From the NCBI GenBank assembly GCA_030151885.1, contig JASLCG010000072.1, positions 1 through 52,552 on the forward strand: a stretch of 52,552 bases of DNA, in the 5' to 3' direction. The position numbers were made by a program, and so were the translations under genes. Below, in pieces: positions 25,802-34,248 of the stretch. Position 1 is the stretch's first letter; each line of letters opens with the position of its first letter. The DNA comes from Bacteroides sp. Lineage in GTDB: Bacteria; Bacteroidota; Bacteroidia; Bacteroidales; Bacteroidaceae. The notes under the pieces are model-generated. The model was not told the origin of the DNA, searched no databases, and saw only the letters and a list, made by a program, of their open reading frames with translations.

Positions 25802-26269
25802 TTAATACTCTACCTTATCATCTTTAGTCATCCATGTTTCAAAAGCAATTATTGCTTCATCTCTCATAAGCTCTTCGGATGGTAATTTTCTATTTTCTGG
25901 TGTAAGCTCAATCTCTTCATATATAAAGGAGTCATCAAACCCTATATTTTTGGCATCGGTTTTATTATTCGCATAATATAGTTTATCTAAACGAGCCCAA
26001 TATATAGCTCCCAAGCACATAGGGCAAGGTTCGCACGAGCTATATATTTCATATCCTTTCAAATCAAAAGTGTTAAGTTTAGAAGCTGCTGCTCTGATTG
26101 CACTAACTTCTGCATGTGCCGTAGGGTCACAACTATCTGTTACACGATTTACTCCTGTAGCAATGATTTCACCATCTTTGGCTATAACAGCTCCAAATGG
26201 ACCACCGTTGTTTTTAACGTTCTCAATAGAAAGCTCTATGGCTTTTCTCATTAATTGTTCTTTAGTCAT
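25802..26269 (-). CDS. guaD: Guanine deaminase (GuaD family)
   Basis: It deaminates guanine to xanthine in purine salvage. The 155-residue zinc enzyme has HAE (52-54), SSCEPCPMCLGAIYWAR (78-94) and the GuaD-specific stretch IGFDDSFIYEEIELTPENR. TadA was considered, but the GGPFGAVIAKDGEIIATG start and the GFDDSFIY tail match GuaD of Bacillus subtilis better. It starts 10 nt after the Gfo/Idh oxidoreductase gene and shares its transcript. Confidence 0.9.
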   Translation of the reverse strand: MTKEQLMRKAIELSIENVKNNGGPFGAVIAKDGEIIATGVNRVTDSCDPTAHAEVSAIRAAASKLNTFDLKGYEIYSSCEPCPMCLGAIYWARLDKLYYANNKTDAKNIGFDDSFIYEEIELTPENRKLPSEELMRDEAIIAFETWMTKDDKVEY

Positions 26270-26279
26270 AATTGTATAA

Positions 26280-27266
26280 TTATAGTTTTCCTAAAACTTT
26301 ATCCATCACCCAATTTACAGTAGTTGCTGTATACCCATCTGCCATACATGTTGATTTACCTAAAAGATGATCAACAACAGCTTGTATAAGTGGCTGCTGT
26401 ACATGTGGTGGATTTTCTATTGTAATTTCTTCTCTACCAGATTCTGTGTGTAGTGCTATAGGCTCAAATGAAAAAACAGAGAAACAAATCATTCCTTTAT
26501 CTCCTATAATTTCAATTCTATCCTCTTTAGCAGACTCATGGGCTACGAAGCACCAAGATCCACTTCCTATCAATCCAGAGTCGAATCTAAAACACGCACT
26601 AATAGAATCTTCTGCTTCATATAGTTTACCTATATTATTTTTAAATCCTTTAGCATCAAGTATGCACCCAAACATGTCTTCCAAAAGATTAATTTGATGC
26701 GGAGCAAGGTCATAAAAATATCCTCCTCCTGCAATGTCTGGTTGTACTCTCCAAGGTAAATTATTCCTATTATAATCTAAATCTCTAGGAGGTTGAGCAA
26801 ATCTTACTTGAATATTAATAACCTTTCCTATTGTATTATTGTTTACTAATTCTTTCACCTTTTGAAAATAAGGTAGGTACGGTCTGTAGTATGCAACAAA
26901 ACAAGGTAGGTTCATCTCTTGTGCTACTCTATTTATTCTACAACACTCTTCATATGTTACAGCCATTGGCTTTTCAATGTAAACAGGTTTACCAGCTTTT
27001 AATGCCATTACAGCATATGTAGCATGCGAAGATGGTGGTGTAGCAATATATATAGCATTCACTTCAGAGTCATTTATAAGTCTAAGTGCATCGTCGTACC
27101 ATCGGGCAATGTTATGCTCTTTTGCATAAGCTTTTGCTTTCTGACTGTTTCTGCTCATTACTGCAACTACTTCAGATTGCTCAACTTTTTGAAAAGCAGG
27201 GCCACTTTTATATTTGGTAACTTCACCACAACCTATAAATCCCCATTTAATAATTTTATCTTCCAT
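26280..27266 (-). CDS. Gfo/Idh/MocA family oxidoreductase
   Basis: This is a NAD(P)-dependent sugar or cyclitol dehydrogenase family member (328 residues). The Rossmann start WGFIGCGEVTKYKSGPAF, the YIATPPSSHATYAVMAL segment and the catalytic VYIEKPMAVTYEEC (Lys of the EKP motif) are clear, followed by the C-terminal alpha/beta domain with GGGYFYDLAPHQINLLE (catalytic-site Asp/His). The substrate cannot be read from sequence. It has no signal peptide, so it is cytoplasmic. Downstream guaD is co-directional, 10 nt away. Confidence 0.93.
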   Translation of the reverse strand: MEDKIIKWGFIGCGEVTKYKSGPAFQKVEQSEVVAVMSRNSQKAKAYAKEHNIARWYDDALRLINDSEVNAIYIATPPSSHATYAVMALKAGKPVYIEKPMAVTYEECCRINRVAQEMNLPCFVAYYRPYLPYFQKVKELVNNNTIGKVINIQVRFAQPPRDLDYNRNNLPWRVQPDIAGGGYFYDLAPHQINLLEDMFGCILDAKGFKNNIGKLYEAEDSISACFRFDSGLIGSGSWCFVAHESAKEDRIEIIGDKGMICFSVFSFEPIALHTESGREEITIENPPHVQQPLIQAVVDHLLGKSTCMADGYTATTVNWVMDKVLGKL

Positions 27267-27324
27267 CCTATTTATCAGTTATATAAATTAGTAATAGTGT
27301 TGTATCTTTCTCACTATTGGGCAT

Positions 27325-27362
27325 AAAAATAGCCTTAGCGAATGATATTCGTAAGACTATTT
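27325..27362 (-). terminator. Terminator after the binding-protein gene
   Basis: On the minus strand an imperfect stem (AAATAG, CTTA and CGAAT blocks with one mismatch and a bulge) closes a 3-nt loop and is followed by TTTTTATG. Confidence 0.72.
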
Positions 27363-27397
27363 AAATATATTCTTTTTTCTTGATTATATCAATCTTA

Positions 27398-28201
27398 TTA
27401 GTGATAATATTTTGCGTATAACTCTTTATATTCTTTACTATTTAAGTAATCTTCGATCCATACATTAAGACTATCTAGTAGTTTGGGAGCCTTTTTATGT
27501 ACTCCCCAAGAGTAAAATTGTGTAAATCCAATAGCTAAGCTAACATCTATATTATTAATATGCGAGGCTTCAACTTTTGCAACTATTTCGTCACATACAG
27601 CATAGTCTATGTCATTATGTGCTACTAATGCTATTAATGCTTCTTGTCCATACTTATCTAGTTCTTCAATAAAAATCGTATCAGCAATTTCGTTACTCAA
27701 ATTATTAATTCTAAATATTGAGGGCGAGTTCTTAACTACATGTACCGTTTTTTTTGCCAAATCTAGTTGGTTAGAGATGTATGTACTGTCTTTTCTTTGT
27801 ACAAGTACTTGTCTGTTTGTCAATATTGGTACTGTTAAGTTTAGACTCTCTTTTATCTCTTTGGTAGCTATAATATTAGATGCAAGAATATCATACTTGC
27901 CTTTTTCTATATCTTCTATTTGTTCATTTAGGCTTGATACAGGAGTTATGTTATATTTAATATTCTTGTTGTGAAAGATATGATGTATCATTTCGTACTG
28001 AAAGCCTTTAATCGTATCTCCTTCAATATAATAATCTATCCCATTATAGGAGGTTACAATATTAACCTCTCCAGAATTAACAATATCTTGGTAATCTCTA
28101 ATATTGTTTAAAGCATCTTTTTTTTTAAAGAAATAACTGATAAGAACACCTATAAATACAACTATAAAAATATTAAAGATGCTTCTATTTTTTTTTGTCA
28201 T
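27398..28201 (-). CDS. Membrane-anchored periplasmic binding protein (SBP family 3-like, MltF N-half-like)
   Basis: The 267-residue protein has one N-terminal membrane segment (about 8-24, IFNIFIVVFIGVLISYFF) and then a type II periplasmic binding-protein domain: VNIVTSYNGIDYYIEGDTIKGFQYEMI, PVSSLNEQIEDIEKGKYDILASN and FTQFYSWGVHKKAPKLLDSLN. Such domains bind amino acids, or form the N-half of MltF-type lytic transglycosylases; here no transglycosylase domain follows. It lies 31 nt after the Porin_10 gene on the same strand, which suggests a shared operon. The ligand is unknown. Confidence 0.85.
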   Translation of the reverse strand: MTKKNRSIFNIFIVVFIGVLISYFFKKKDALNNIRDYQDIVNSGEVNIVTSYNGIDYYIEGDTIKGFQYEMIHHIFHNKNIKYNITPVSSLNEQIEDIEKGKYDILASNIIATKEIKESLNLTVPILTNRQVLVQRKDSTYISNQLDLAKKTVHVVKNSPSIFRINNLSNEIADTIFIEELDKYGQEALIALVAHNDIDYAVCDEIVAKVEASHINNIDVSLAIGFTQFYSWGVHKKAPKLLDSLNVWIEDYLNSKEYKELYAKYYH

Positions 28202-28232
28202 GTTATAAAGGTTTTAAGGTTTTATATATTTA

Positions 28233-30374
28233 TTAATCGTAGAAGTTCCACGAAATTCCTAATTTAAAAAGTCTAGGATTAATAGGGTAGTGGGGTACGG
28301 TAAAAGCTCGTTGATTTCCCATTCCTTCATTAACATGCGATACCATTGCATAAATACGAGTACGTTTTAGATGTAAATTAGCATATACATTAATGATTGG
28401 ATATGCGCCAATAGATACTTGGTCGTTTGTTGGTTGATTATGAAAGTTCTGTAGCAGTTCATTATATGCAGGTGCGTTATACTTAGTGAAGTATCTTACA
28501 TCTGTACCTAATTGAACTTTAAGTACTTTCTTTGCCAAAGAGGTTTGTATATACAAATTATGGTATAAAGATAGAGTAGGTAAGGGTATTACTTTATTAT
28601 TACTACTACTTTGCCATGTTACTTCATTATCTAAATGTAAGATACCTAGTTTGAAGTTTTGTTTTAGAGTAGCAGAAACAACTTGAATGTTTTCTTTGTG
28701 TTGTAAAGGAATCATATCAGGTCCAAAGTATAAGTAATCTTTAATATTTTCGAAACCAAAACTTATATATGTTTTAGTTCTGTTATACCCAAGTTCTCCG
28801 CCTAGGTGTTGCTTAAAGATGTTTTTGTATTTTGGTATACCATTTTTACCAGAGTCCCAATACAGGTGATTAGAGTGAAAATGTCTCATAAAGAAAGATG
28901 GTCTTTCGTTTGACATTTTAGCAATTCCTTTAAATGTTATGGTGTCTTTTTTAAGAGGCATTTTTAGGGTGATATCCCCACTTGTATTAAATGTTCCTGT
29001 ATAATATCTAGATAGTCCAGTTTCTGCCATTACTCGATAATTGAAAAATCTACCTTGAGTTCTGGCTAACTCTCCACCTAAATAAAGCTCATTTTGATTG
29101 TATGTTTTAGTTTTATCAACGGTTTTAGTCATTAACTCAAATCGGCTAGCTTTATGTGTTAAGAATGCAGTAAGTCCCATAGGAACATACTTGTTTAATC
29201 CTTCGGCTAATGCTATTCCAATTGTATTTTGAAAGCTTAAAGATGTAGTTCTGTCATTAGAAAAATCTTCATTAACATGAATGTATGTATTGTCATAATA
29301 ATCTTTAGGCTCATTTTTACCAATGAACTTATGTACTCCTCTTTCTATTTTTAGAGTATGTATAAAGCTTGTAACAGGTATATATTCTTCATATATGATT
29401 GTATCGTTCTTAGAGATATCTTCTGGATTATGCTCATCTTTTATAATTTCTCTAGTTTCTTTGTTGAAGCCTAGATTATATCGATGGTTAAAATTAATAT
29501 AGAAGTCATTGTTTCGATTCCAAGTTCGTGTTAGGTTTACAGGGATGTTTTGAGTTTCATAACTCTGTTTCCCTTCAGACATATCTTCTGGATTAGTAAT
29601 GTATCTATCGTCAGTAATACCTCCATTTTCACCCATCTTCATTACAAAGTTATTATACATAAAGTGGGCTTGGTATTTTTCGCCTCTATAGCTACCAAAT
29701 ACTCCTCCATTAAAGAAAGACGTTGCTTGATGCTGATAATAACCTCTTCCATACATGTAGTCAAAGTTAAACCCAAAAGCTAGTTTCTCGTTTGCATTAA
29801 CAGAAAAATATGCTTTAAAGTGATCGTCCCCATTTATTTTATTTCCAGATCTATGGTAGGTTAAATTAGTGTATGGAACGTTGCTATTGGTGTAAAATAG
29901 CTGACTAGGTTTGAAGTAAAAAGCAGAGTAGGGTTGCATGAAAAAAGGAACATCTTGCGTGTCTTTTGCTCTTTCAAAAAAGACTCTAGATATTCTAGGT
30001 GCTCCTAAATTGCCTATTTGATTATACATACCATTTATACCATCGTCTAAGTTGGTATTCTGGAAGTAGCTAAATAAAGTATCTGCGGCTACATGTTGTA
30101 TGTTTCCTAACCGATCAGATATTTTCCACATATATAATTCAGGAGCTAGGCTCTTTATTTCTGTTTTTGTGGTGTCTTCTAAACTCTTAGGGCGTGTTGT
30201 AGGATCAATAGGATTGCCAAACTGATCTAATTCATTCCCAAATTGGTCATATCGCACTCTTTGGCCAAACTCATTATATTTTGGCTTATTTTGGTTCAAT
30301 GGTTCTGTTTGAGCTATTACGGGTAGGAATCCGCCTAACAGAAATATAGTAATGATAATAAAAAGCTGTCTCAT
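28233..30374 (-). CDS. Putative porin (Porin_10-like outer-membrane beta-barrel)
   Basis: This large outer-membrane protein (713 residues) has a signal peptide (MRQLFIIITIFLLGGFLPVIAQ). A Tyr/Asp/Gly linker with repeats NEFGQRV, YDQFGNEL, DQFGNPID follows, then a long run of beta-strand pattern with many Tyr/Phe/Asn girdles, ending LGISWNFYD. The SYFQNTNLDDGINGMYNQIGNLGAP block is typical of the Bacteroidota putative porins. A -7 box TATATTTG (30384-30391) lies only 10 nt before the ATG at 30374 and rules out the TTG at 30386, so the mRNA leader is very short. It is followed by the SBP-like gene. Confidence 0.87.
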   Translation of the reverse strand: MRQLFIIITIFLLGGFLPVIAQTEPLNQNKPKYNEFGQRVRYDQFGNELDQFGNPIDPTTRPKSLEDTTKTEIKSLAPELYMWKISDRLGNIQHVAADTLFSYFQNTNLDDGINGMYNQIGNLGAPRISRVFFERAKDTQDVPFFMQPYSAFYFKPSQLFYTNSNVPYTNLTYHRSGNKINGDDHFKAYFSVNANEKLAFGFNFDYMYGRGYYQHQATSFFNGGVFGSYRGEKYQAHFMYNNFVMKMGENGGITDDRYITNPEDMSEGKQSYETQNIPVNLTRTWNRNNDFYINFNHRYNLGFNKETREIIKDEHNPEDISKNDTIIYEEYIPVTSFIHTLKIERGVHKFIGKNEPKDYYDNTYIHVNEDFSNDRTTSLSFQNTIGIALAEGLNKYVPMGLTAFLTHKASRFELMTKTVDKTKTYNQNELYLGGELARTQGRFFNYRVMAETGLSRYYTGTFNTSGDITLKMPLKKDTITFKGIAKMSNERPSFFMRHFHSNHLYWDSGKNGIPKYKNIFKQHLGGELGYNRTKTYISFGFENIKDYLYFGPDMIPLQHKENIQVVSATLKQNFKLGILHLDNEVTWQSSSNNKVIPLPTLSLYHNLYIQTSLAKKVLKVQLGTDVRYFTKYNAPAYNELLQNFHNQPTNDQVSIGAYPIINVYANLHLKRTRIYAMVSHVNEGMGNQRAFTVPHYPINPRLFKLGISWNFYD

Positions 30375-30383
30375 AATTGGAGG

Positions 30384-30391
30384 CAAATATA
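30384..30391 (-). promoter_or_regulatory. -7 box for the porin operon (near-leaderless)
   Basis: The minus strand reads TATATTTG, an exact TAnnTTTG match, 10 nt upstream of the ATG. Transcription would begin only a few bases before the start codon. Confidence 0.5.
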
Positions 30392-30440
30392 CAATAAAAA
30401 GAGTTGTTCAGTTTGATTATAGGAATCTTTCTTACATCAA

Positions 30441-30476
30441 AAAATCATATACTCAACTTCATGAGTATATGATTTT
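30441..30476 (-). terminator. Terminator of the kor operon
   Basis: AAAATCATATACTCA pairs with TGAGTATATGATTTT (15 bp) over a 6-nt loop, flanked by A/T runs. It ends the minus-strand operon and separates it from the porin unit. Confidence 0.88.
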
Positions 30477-30506
30477 ATAAGCTTAATAGTAATAAGGAGC
30501 TATTAT

Positions 30507-31049
30507 TTATAGCTCTTTTATGAGTTCTTTCCCTTTTTGAATAGCTTGTTCATTCATAGGGATTAGCTTATGGTGTCTCTCTGGTAGAGATTTATATAAG
30601 CCTTTAATAACACTTTCGATAGTTACAATAGGCATAACTTTTAATAATCCTCCTAAGACAACCATATTGAATGCTTTTGAATTGTTCATTTGTATAGCTC
30701 CTTCAACAGCATTAATATGGTATATATTAATATCTTTTCGTGTAGGAGGGTCTATTATAGTAGATTCTTCATAAATAAGAATTCCACCAGGTTTTACTTT
30801 GGATTCAAACTTCTTCAATGATGGCTGATTTAAAACTATTGCAACATCGAATGAGCTTAATATAGGTGATGATATTTTTTCTTGACTAACAATAACGGTA
30901 ACATTTGCAGTTCCTCCTCTTTGTTCTGGTCCATAGGCAGGCATCCAAGTAACCTCTTTATCTTCCATTAATCCTGCATAAGCAAGAATCTTTCCCATTG
31001 AAAGGACTCCCTGACCACCGAATCCAGCAATAATAATTTCTTTCTTCAT
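30507..31049 (-). CDS. korC: 2-oxoacid:ferredoxin oxidoreductase, gamma subunit
   Basis: The gamma subunit carries the CoA-binding domain of the Kor/Vor/Por enzymes. The 180-residue protein has IIIAGFGGQGVLSMGKILA at the start, PAYGPEQRGGTANVTVIVS (the RGG motif) and AFNMVVLGGLLKV. It starts 7 nt after korB. The operon as a whole catalyses reversible, ferredoxin-linked oxidative decarboxylation of a 2-oxoacid to an acyl-CoA; 2-oxoglutarate or branched-chain 2-oxoacids are both possible. Confidence 0.92.
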   Translation of the reverse strand: MKKEIIIAGFGGQGVLSMGKILAYAGLMEDKEVTWMPAYGPEQRGGTANVTVIVSQEKISSPILSSFDVAIVLNQPSLKKFESKVKPGGILIYEESTIIDPPTRKDINIYHINAVEGAIQMNNSKAFNMVVLGGLLKVMPIVTIESVIKGLYKSLPERHHKLIPMNEQAIQKGKELIKEL

Positions 31050-31056
31050 AGTCCTT

Positions 31057-31830
31057 TTATTTATCTTTACTAATGTCTTTTAAATCACCAACAGGATAGT
31101 GTGGAAACATGTTTTCTACCATCCATTGATTCGATTCTGCTGGAGTCATTTTCCAACCAGAAGAACATGTTGAAACAATTTCTACTAAGTTTGATCCTTT
31201 ACCCTTCATAGAGTTTGTAAAGGCTTTTTTAATAGCTCGTTCCGCTTTTTTGATGGCTGCAACGGTATGTACAGATTGGCGTGTAACATATGCTGTACCT
31301 TCCAATTGAGCCGCTATTTCGGTCATTTTAAGAGGATATCCATGTAGTTCAACATCTCTACCTGTAGGGCAAGTTGCCGTTGGCATTCCTAAGAGTGTTG
31401 TAGGTGCCATTTGGCCACCTGTCATTCCATAAATTGCATTATTTATAAATATAATGGTAATATTATCACCTCTATTAAGGGCATGTATTGTTTCGGCTGT
31501 ACCTATACATGCTAAGTCGCCATCTCCTTGATAAGTAAATACCAATCTGTCTGGCCATAGCCTTTTTATTGCAGTAGCTAAAGCTGGAGCTCTTCCGTGT
31601 GCAGCTTCTTGCCAGTCAATATCTATATAATTGTAGATAAATACGGCACATCCAACAGGAGAAATTCCAATAGCTTTATCTTCCAGTCCCATGTCTTTAA
31701 TAACCTTTGCAACCAATTTATGTACAACTCCATGACTACAGCCAGGACAATAGTGCATATCATTGTTGTTCATCAATTCGGGTTTTTGATAAACTAGGTT
31801 TTCGGGTTTAATTATATCTTTTACTTCCAT
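31057..31830 (-). CDS. korB: 2-oxoacid:ferredoxin oxidoreductase, beta subunit (TPP-binding)
   Basis: The beta subunit binds thiamine pyrophosphate and Mg2+. The 257-residue protein has CPGCSHGVVHKL (28-39), HGRAPALATAIKR and the TPP motif beginning GDGDLACIG (102-110) and ending at Asn130, followed by NAIYGMTGGQMAPTT. It is a short beta chain of the four-gene (alpha, beta, gamma, delta) type. A 55-residue membrane-protein gene separates it from korA, 13 nt upstream. Confidence 0.93.
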   Translation of the reverse strand: MEVKDIIKPENLVYQKPELMNNNDMHYCPGCSHGVVHKLVAKVIKDMGLEDKAIGISPVGCAVFIYNYIDIDWQEAAHGRAPALATAIKRLWPDRLVFTYQGDGDLACIGTAETIHALNRGDNITIIFINNAIYGMTGGQMAPTTLLGMPTATCPTGRDVELHGYPLKMTEIAAQLEGTAYVTRQSVHTVAAIKKAERAIKKAFTNSMKGKGSNLVEIVSTCSSGWKMTPAESNQWMVENMFPHYPVGDLKDISKDK

Positions 31831-31843
31831 AGCTTGGATGTAT

Positions 31844-32011
31844 TTAATTTGTAAATCGGATAATGAATTCTAATACTTTCACAAAAATAGCAGCTCCACA
31901 TATGTAAATGAATAGTTGGAAATCGTCTGCTATAAAGTATGTTAATACAGCAACTATAGCTCCTATTAAAAATAATATATTTAAAATTGATCTTAATTTC
32001 TGTGGTGTCAT
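31844..32011 (-). CDS. 55-residue membrane protein inside the kor operon
   Basis: This short gene fills the 186-nt space between korA and korB. The ATG at 32011 lies 5 nt after the korA stop and the TAA ends 13 nt before the korB ATG. The product begins MTPQKLRSILNILFLIGAIV, then AVLTYFIADDFQLFIYICG and AAIFVKVLEFIIRFTN, giving two hydrophobic segments (about 9-27 and 32-50) with a short DD turn. It has no Cys pair or known motif. The tight spacing argues that it is a real gene; it could anchor the oxidoreductase at the membrane, which is speculation. Confidence 0.72.
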   Translation of the reverse strand: MTPQKLRSILNILFLIGAIVAVLTYFIADDFQLFIYICGAAIFVKVLEFIIRFTN

Positions 32012-32016
32012 TTATA

Positions 32017-33102
32017 CTATCCTATTAGTTTTTCTTTAATTGCATTAACTATTTCATCAGGACTAGGAACTATACCTCCAAGTCTTCCAAAGTGAGCAAC
32101 ATTAACTTTGCCATTAACGGCAAGTTTAACATCTTCCACCATTTGTCCTGCATTAAGTTCAACAGAAATGATACCTTTCACTTTAGATGCGTATTTTTCA
32201 ATTGCTTTTGTTGGAAAAGGCCATAAAGTAATAGGTCTTAGAATACCTACTTTAAGCCCCTCTTCTTTGGCCATTTCTACAGCTTTTTGACTGATTCTAG
32301 CCATTGCTCCAAATGCAACGATAAGATACTCTGCATCTTCACAGTAAATTTCCTCGTATCTTACTTCATTATCTTCAATTATTTTAAACTTATCTTGGAA
32401 AGCTATATTCTTTTTTTCCATTTCGGATGACTGAAGTTCTAAGGAAGTTACAATGTTAGGTTTTCTACCATTGCTTTTTCCTGTTGTGGCCCAAGGGCAA
32501 CGTTTAATAACCTCTTCGTCAGAAAGTCTTTCTCTTTGTTCTGGAAGAATAAGTTTTTCCATCATTTGACCAACAACTCCATCTGCCAACATCATAACAG
32601 GATTTCTGTATTTAAAGGCTAGTTCAAATCCTAAACCTACGAAATCGGCCATTTCTTGCACAGATGCTGGGGCTAGAGTAATTAATCTATAGTCTCCATG
32701 TCCACCTCCTTTAACTGTTTGAAAGTAATCGGCTTGGCTAGGCTGAATAGTACCTAGTCCAGGACCACCTCTCATTACATTAACAATAAGGCATGGAAGT
32801 TCTGCTCCAGCTATATAAGATATTCCTTCTTGTTTTAAACTAATACCTGGGCTAGAAGATGATGTCATAACCATCTTACCACTTCCAGCACCACCATATA
32901 CCATATTTATGGCTGCTACTTCACTTTCAGCTTGTAGTACAACCATTCCAGTTGTTTTCCAAGGTTGAAGTTCAGCTAAAGTCTCAAGTACCTCCGATTG
33001 AGGTGTTATTGGGTAACCAAAGTATCCATCGACTCCATAACGAATAGCTGCATGAGCTATAGCTTCGTTACCTTTCATTAAAACTACTTCTTGTTTTGCC
33101 AT
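32017..33102 (-). CDS. korA: 2-oxoacid:ferredoxin oxidoreductase, alpha subunit (KorA/VorB type)
   Basis: The 361-residue alpha chain carries the pyrimidine-binding half of the active site. Motifs are YGVDGYFGYPITPQSEVLE (YPITP), AESEVAAINMVYGGAGSG, TSSSSPGISLKQEGISY, MRGGPGLGT and QADYFQTVKGGGHGDYR. Close homologues are labelled either 2-oxoglutarate synthase alpha or 3-methyl-2-oxobutanoate dehydrogenase VorB; sequence alone does not settle the substrate. It starts 14 nt after the ferredoxin gene. Together with KorB and KorC it would feed or use reduced ferredoxin in anaerobic metabolism. Confidence 0.92.
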   Translation of the reverse strand: MAKQEVVLMKGNEAIAHAAIRYGVDGYFGYPITPQSEVLETLAELQPWKTTGMVVLQAESEVAAINMVYGGAGSGKMVMTSSSSPGISLKQEGISYIAGAELPCLIVNVMRGGPGLGTIQPSQADYFQTVKGGGHGDYRLITLAPASVQEMADFVGLGFELAFKYRNPVMMLADGVVGQMMEKLILPEQRERLSDEEVIKRCPWATTGKSNGRKPNIVTSLELQSSEMEKKNIAFQDKFKIIEDNEVRYEEIYCEDAEYLIVAFGAMARISQKAVEMAKEEGLKVGILRPITLWPFPTKAIEKYASKVKGIISVELNAGQMVEDVKLAVNGKVNVAHFGRLGGIVPSPDEIVNAIKEKLIG

Positions 33103-33116
33103 ATTTTGATATAACT

Positions 33117-33344
33117 TTATTCTGATTTAACTCGATAGACAGTAATGCAGCCATCTGGGCAAACTAGTGCACAGCTTGTACATCCTGTACATGCATTCTC
33201 TAAGACTGGTTGTGCATAGTTGTAACCTCTCATATTTACCTCTTTTACAAGAGATATAACATCGAACGGACAGGCTACTACACATAGATTACAACCTTTG
33301 CAGCGTTCTGTATTTACAACGATTGCACCTTTCATTTTTGCCAT
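33117..33344 (-). CDS. 2x[4Fe-4S] ferredoxin, delta subunit of the oxidoreductase
   Basis: This 75-residue ferredoxin has two cluster motifs, CKGCNLCVVACP and CTGCTSCALVCPDGC, and accepts electrons from the 2-oxoacid oxidoreductase. I choose the ATG at 33344 (MAKMKGAIVVN), as in homologues; an ATG at 33350 would add two residues. It lies between the TPR gene and korA. Confidence 0.93.
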   Translation of the reverse strand: MAKMKGAIVVNTERCKGCNLCVVACPFDVISLVKEVNMRGYNYAQPVLENACTGCTSCALVCPDGCITVYRVKSE

Positions 33345-33355
33345 AAGCATTAAAA

Positions 33356-33634
33356 TTATTGATTGAACATGTCTTTGTTATAAAAACTTAATATCTCAAG
33401 AATTAGTTTTCTAAACTCTTGGGCTATGCTATTAGGATTAATCTCAATAGCATATTGAAAATTATTTAAGGCCTCATTCCACTTTGTTTCTTTTTGGTAT
33501 GCTTTGCCTAATAATATATATATCTGCTCTTTATCAGTATCTTCTGATAGAAGTTTATTTAGGATTTTGATTGATTCTTCTGTATTACCTAAATTAATGT
33601 TTTCTTCAATTTGAGCTCTTTCTTGCTCATTCAT
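33356..33634 (-). CDS. Small TPR protein heading the kor operon
   Basis: This 92-residue protein is about two tetratricopeptide repeats (IYILLGKAYQKETKWNEALNNFQYAIEINPNS is the clear one, in two parts). A -7 promoter box at 33662-33669 overlaps the upstream in-frame start at 33664, so the ATG at 33634 is the likely start. It is the first gene of the operon and may be an assembly or scaffold factor for the oxidoreductase; that is inferred from position. Confidence 0.82.
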   Translation of the reverse strand: MNEQERAQIEENINLGNTEESIKILNKLLSEDTDKEQIYILLGKAYQKETKWNEALNNFQYAIEINPNSIAQEFRKLILEILSFYNKDMFNQ

Positions 33635-33661
33635 AGGAGATTGTTTAATGTTGGTTAAAAT

Positions 33662-33669
33662 CAAAGATA
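33662..33669 (-). promoter_or_regulatory. -7 box for the kor operon
   Basis: The minus strand reads TATCTTTG, an exact TAnnTTTG match, 27 nt before the chosen ATG at 33634. Confidence 0.6.
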
Positions 33670-33748
33670 ATTTTTATTTTGATAAACAGAAATTTGTGGA
33701 CTTTAAATAGTACTAAAAAGCATATAATTTATTTTTTATTGGCATTAA

Positions 33749-33782
33749 AAAACGGGATTAGATAAACTTCTAATCCCGTTTT
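33749..33782 (-). terminator. Terminator of tkt-rpiB
   Basis: AAAACGGGATTAG pairs with CTAATCCCGTTTT (13 bp) over an 8-nt loop, with a T-run on the minus strand. Confidence 0.9.
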
Positions 33783-33800
33783 GAAATATTGTTTATGGTA

Positions 33801-34235
33801 TTACCATGTAGCTATTTTGTCAATTCTCTTTTGATGTCTGCCTCCTTCAAATTGAGTTTTAAAATACATTGTAAGTATTTTATCAGCCTCTTCTTCCGAT
33901 ATGTATCTACCAGGAAGAACAAGTATATTTGCATCATTATGAAGTCTAGCTTGTTCTGCAATTGACTCGCACCAGCATAATGCAGCTCTTACACCTTTGT
34001 GTTTATTTAGAGCCATATTGATACCGTTGCCAGTTCCGCAGATTCCAACACCTTTATTGAATTCTCCTGCTTCAAGAGCACTTGCCATTGGGTGTGCAAA
34101 GTCTGGGTAGTCACAGCTATCTGTTGAATGAGTTCCAAAGTCTTTTACTTCGTAGCCATGCTCTTTTAGCCATTTTGCTACATAGCATTTTAATTCGTAC
34201 CCTGCATGGTCAGAGCATATACCGATTAATTCCAT
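33801..34235 (-). CDS. rpiB: Ribose-5-phosphate isomerase B
   Basis: RpiB interconverts ribose 5-phosphate and ribulose 5-phosphate. The 144-residue protein has CSDHAGYELK (Asp9/His10), the catalytic Cys66 in GICGTGNG, and ARLHNDANILVLPGR. It starts 13 nt after tkt on the same strand, making a non-oxidative pentose-phosphate pair. A terminator follows directly. Confidence 0.95.
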   Translation of the reverse strand: MELIGICSDHAGYELKCYVAKWLKEHGYEVKDFGTHSTDSCDYPDFAHPMASALEAGEFNKGVGICGTGNGINMALNKHKGVRAALCWCESIAEQARLHNDANILVLPGRYISEEEADKILTMYFKTQFEGGRHQKRIDKIATW

Positions 34236-34248
34236 TTATATCTTTAAA

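Noticed and set aside
25802..26269. tRNA adenosine deaminase TadA
   Set aside because: The GFDDSFIY tail and GGPFGAVI start fit guanine deaminase better.
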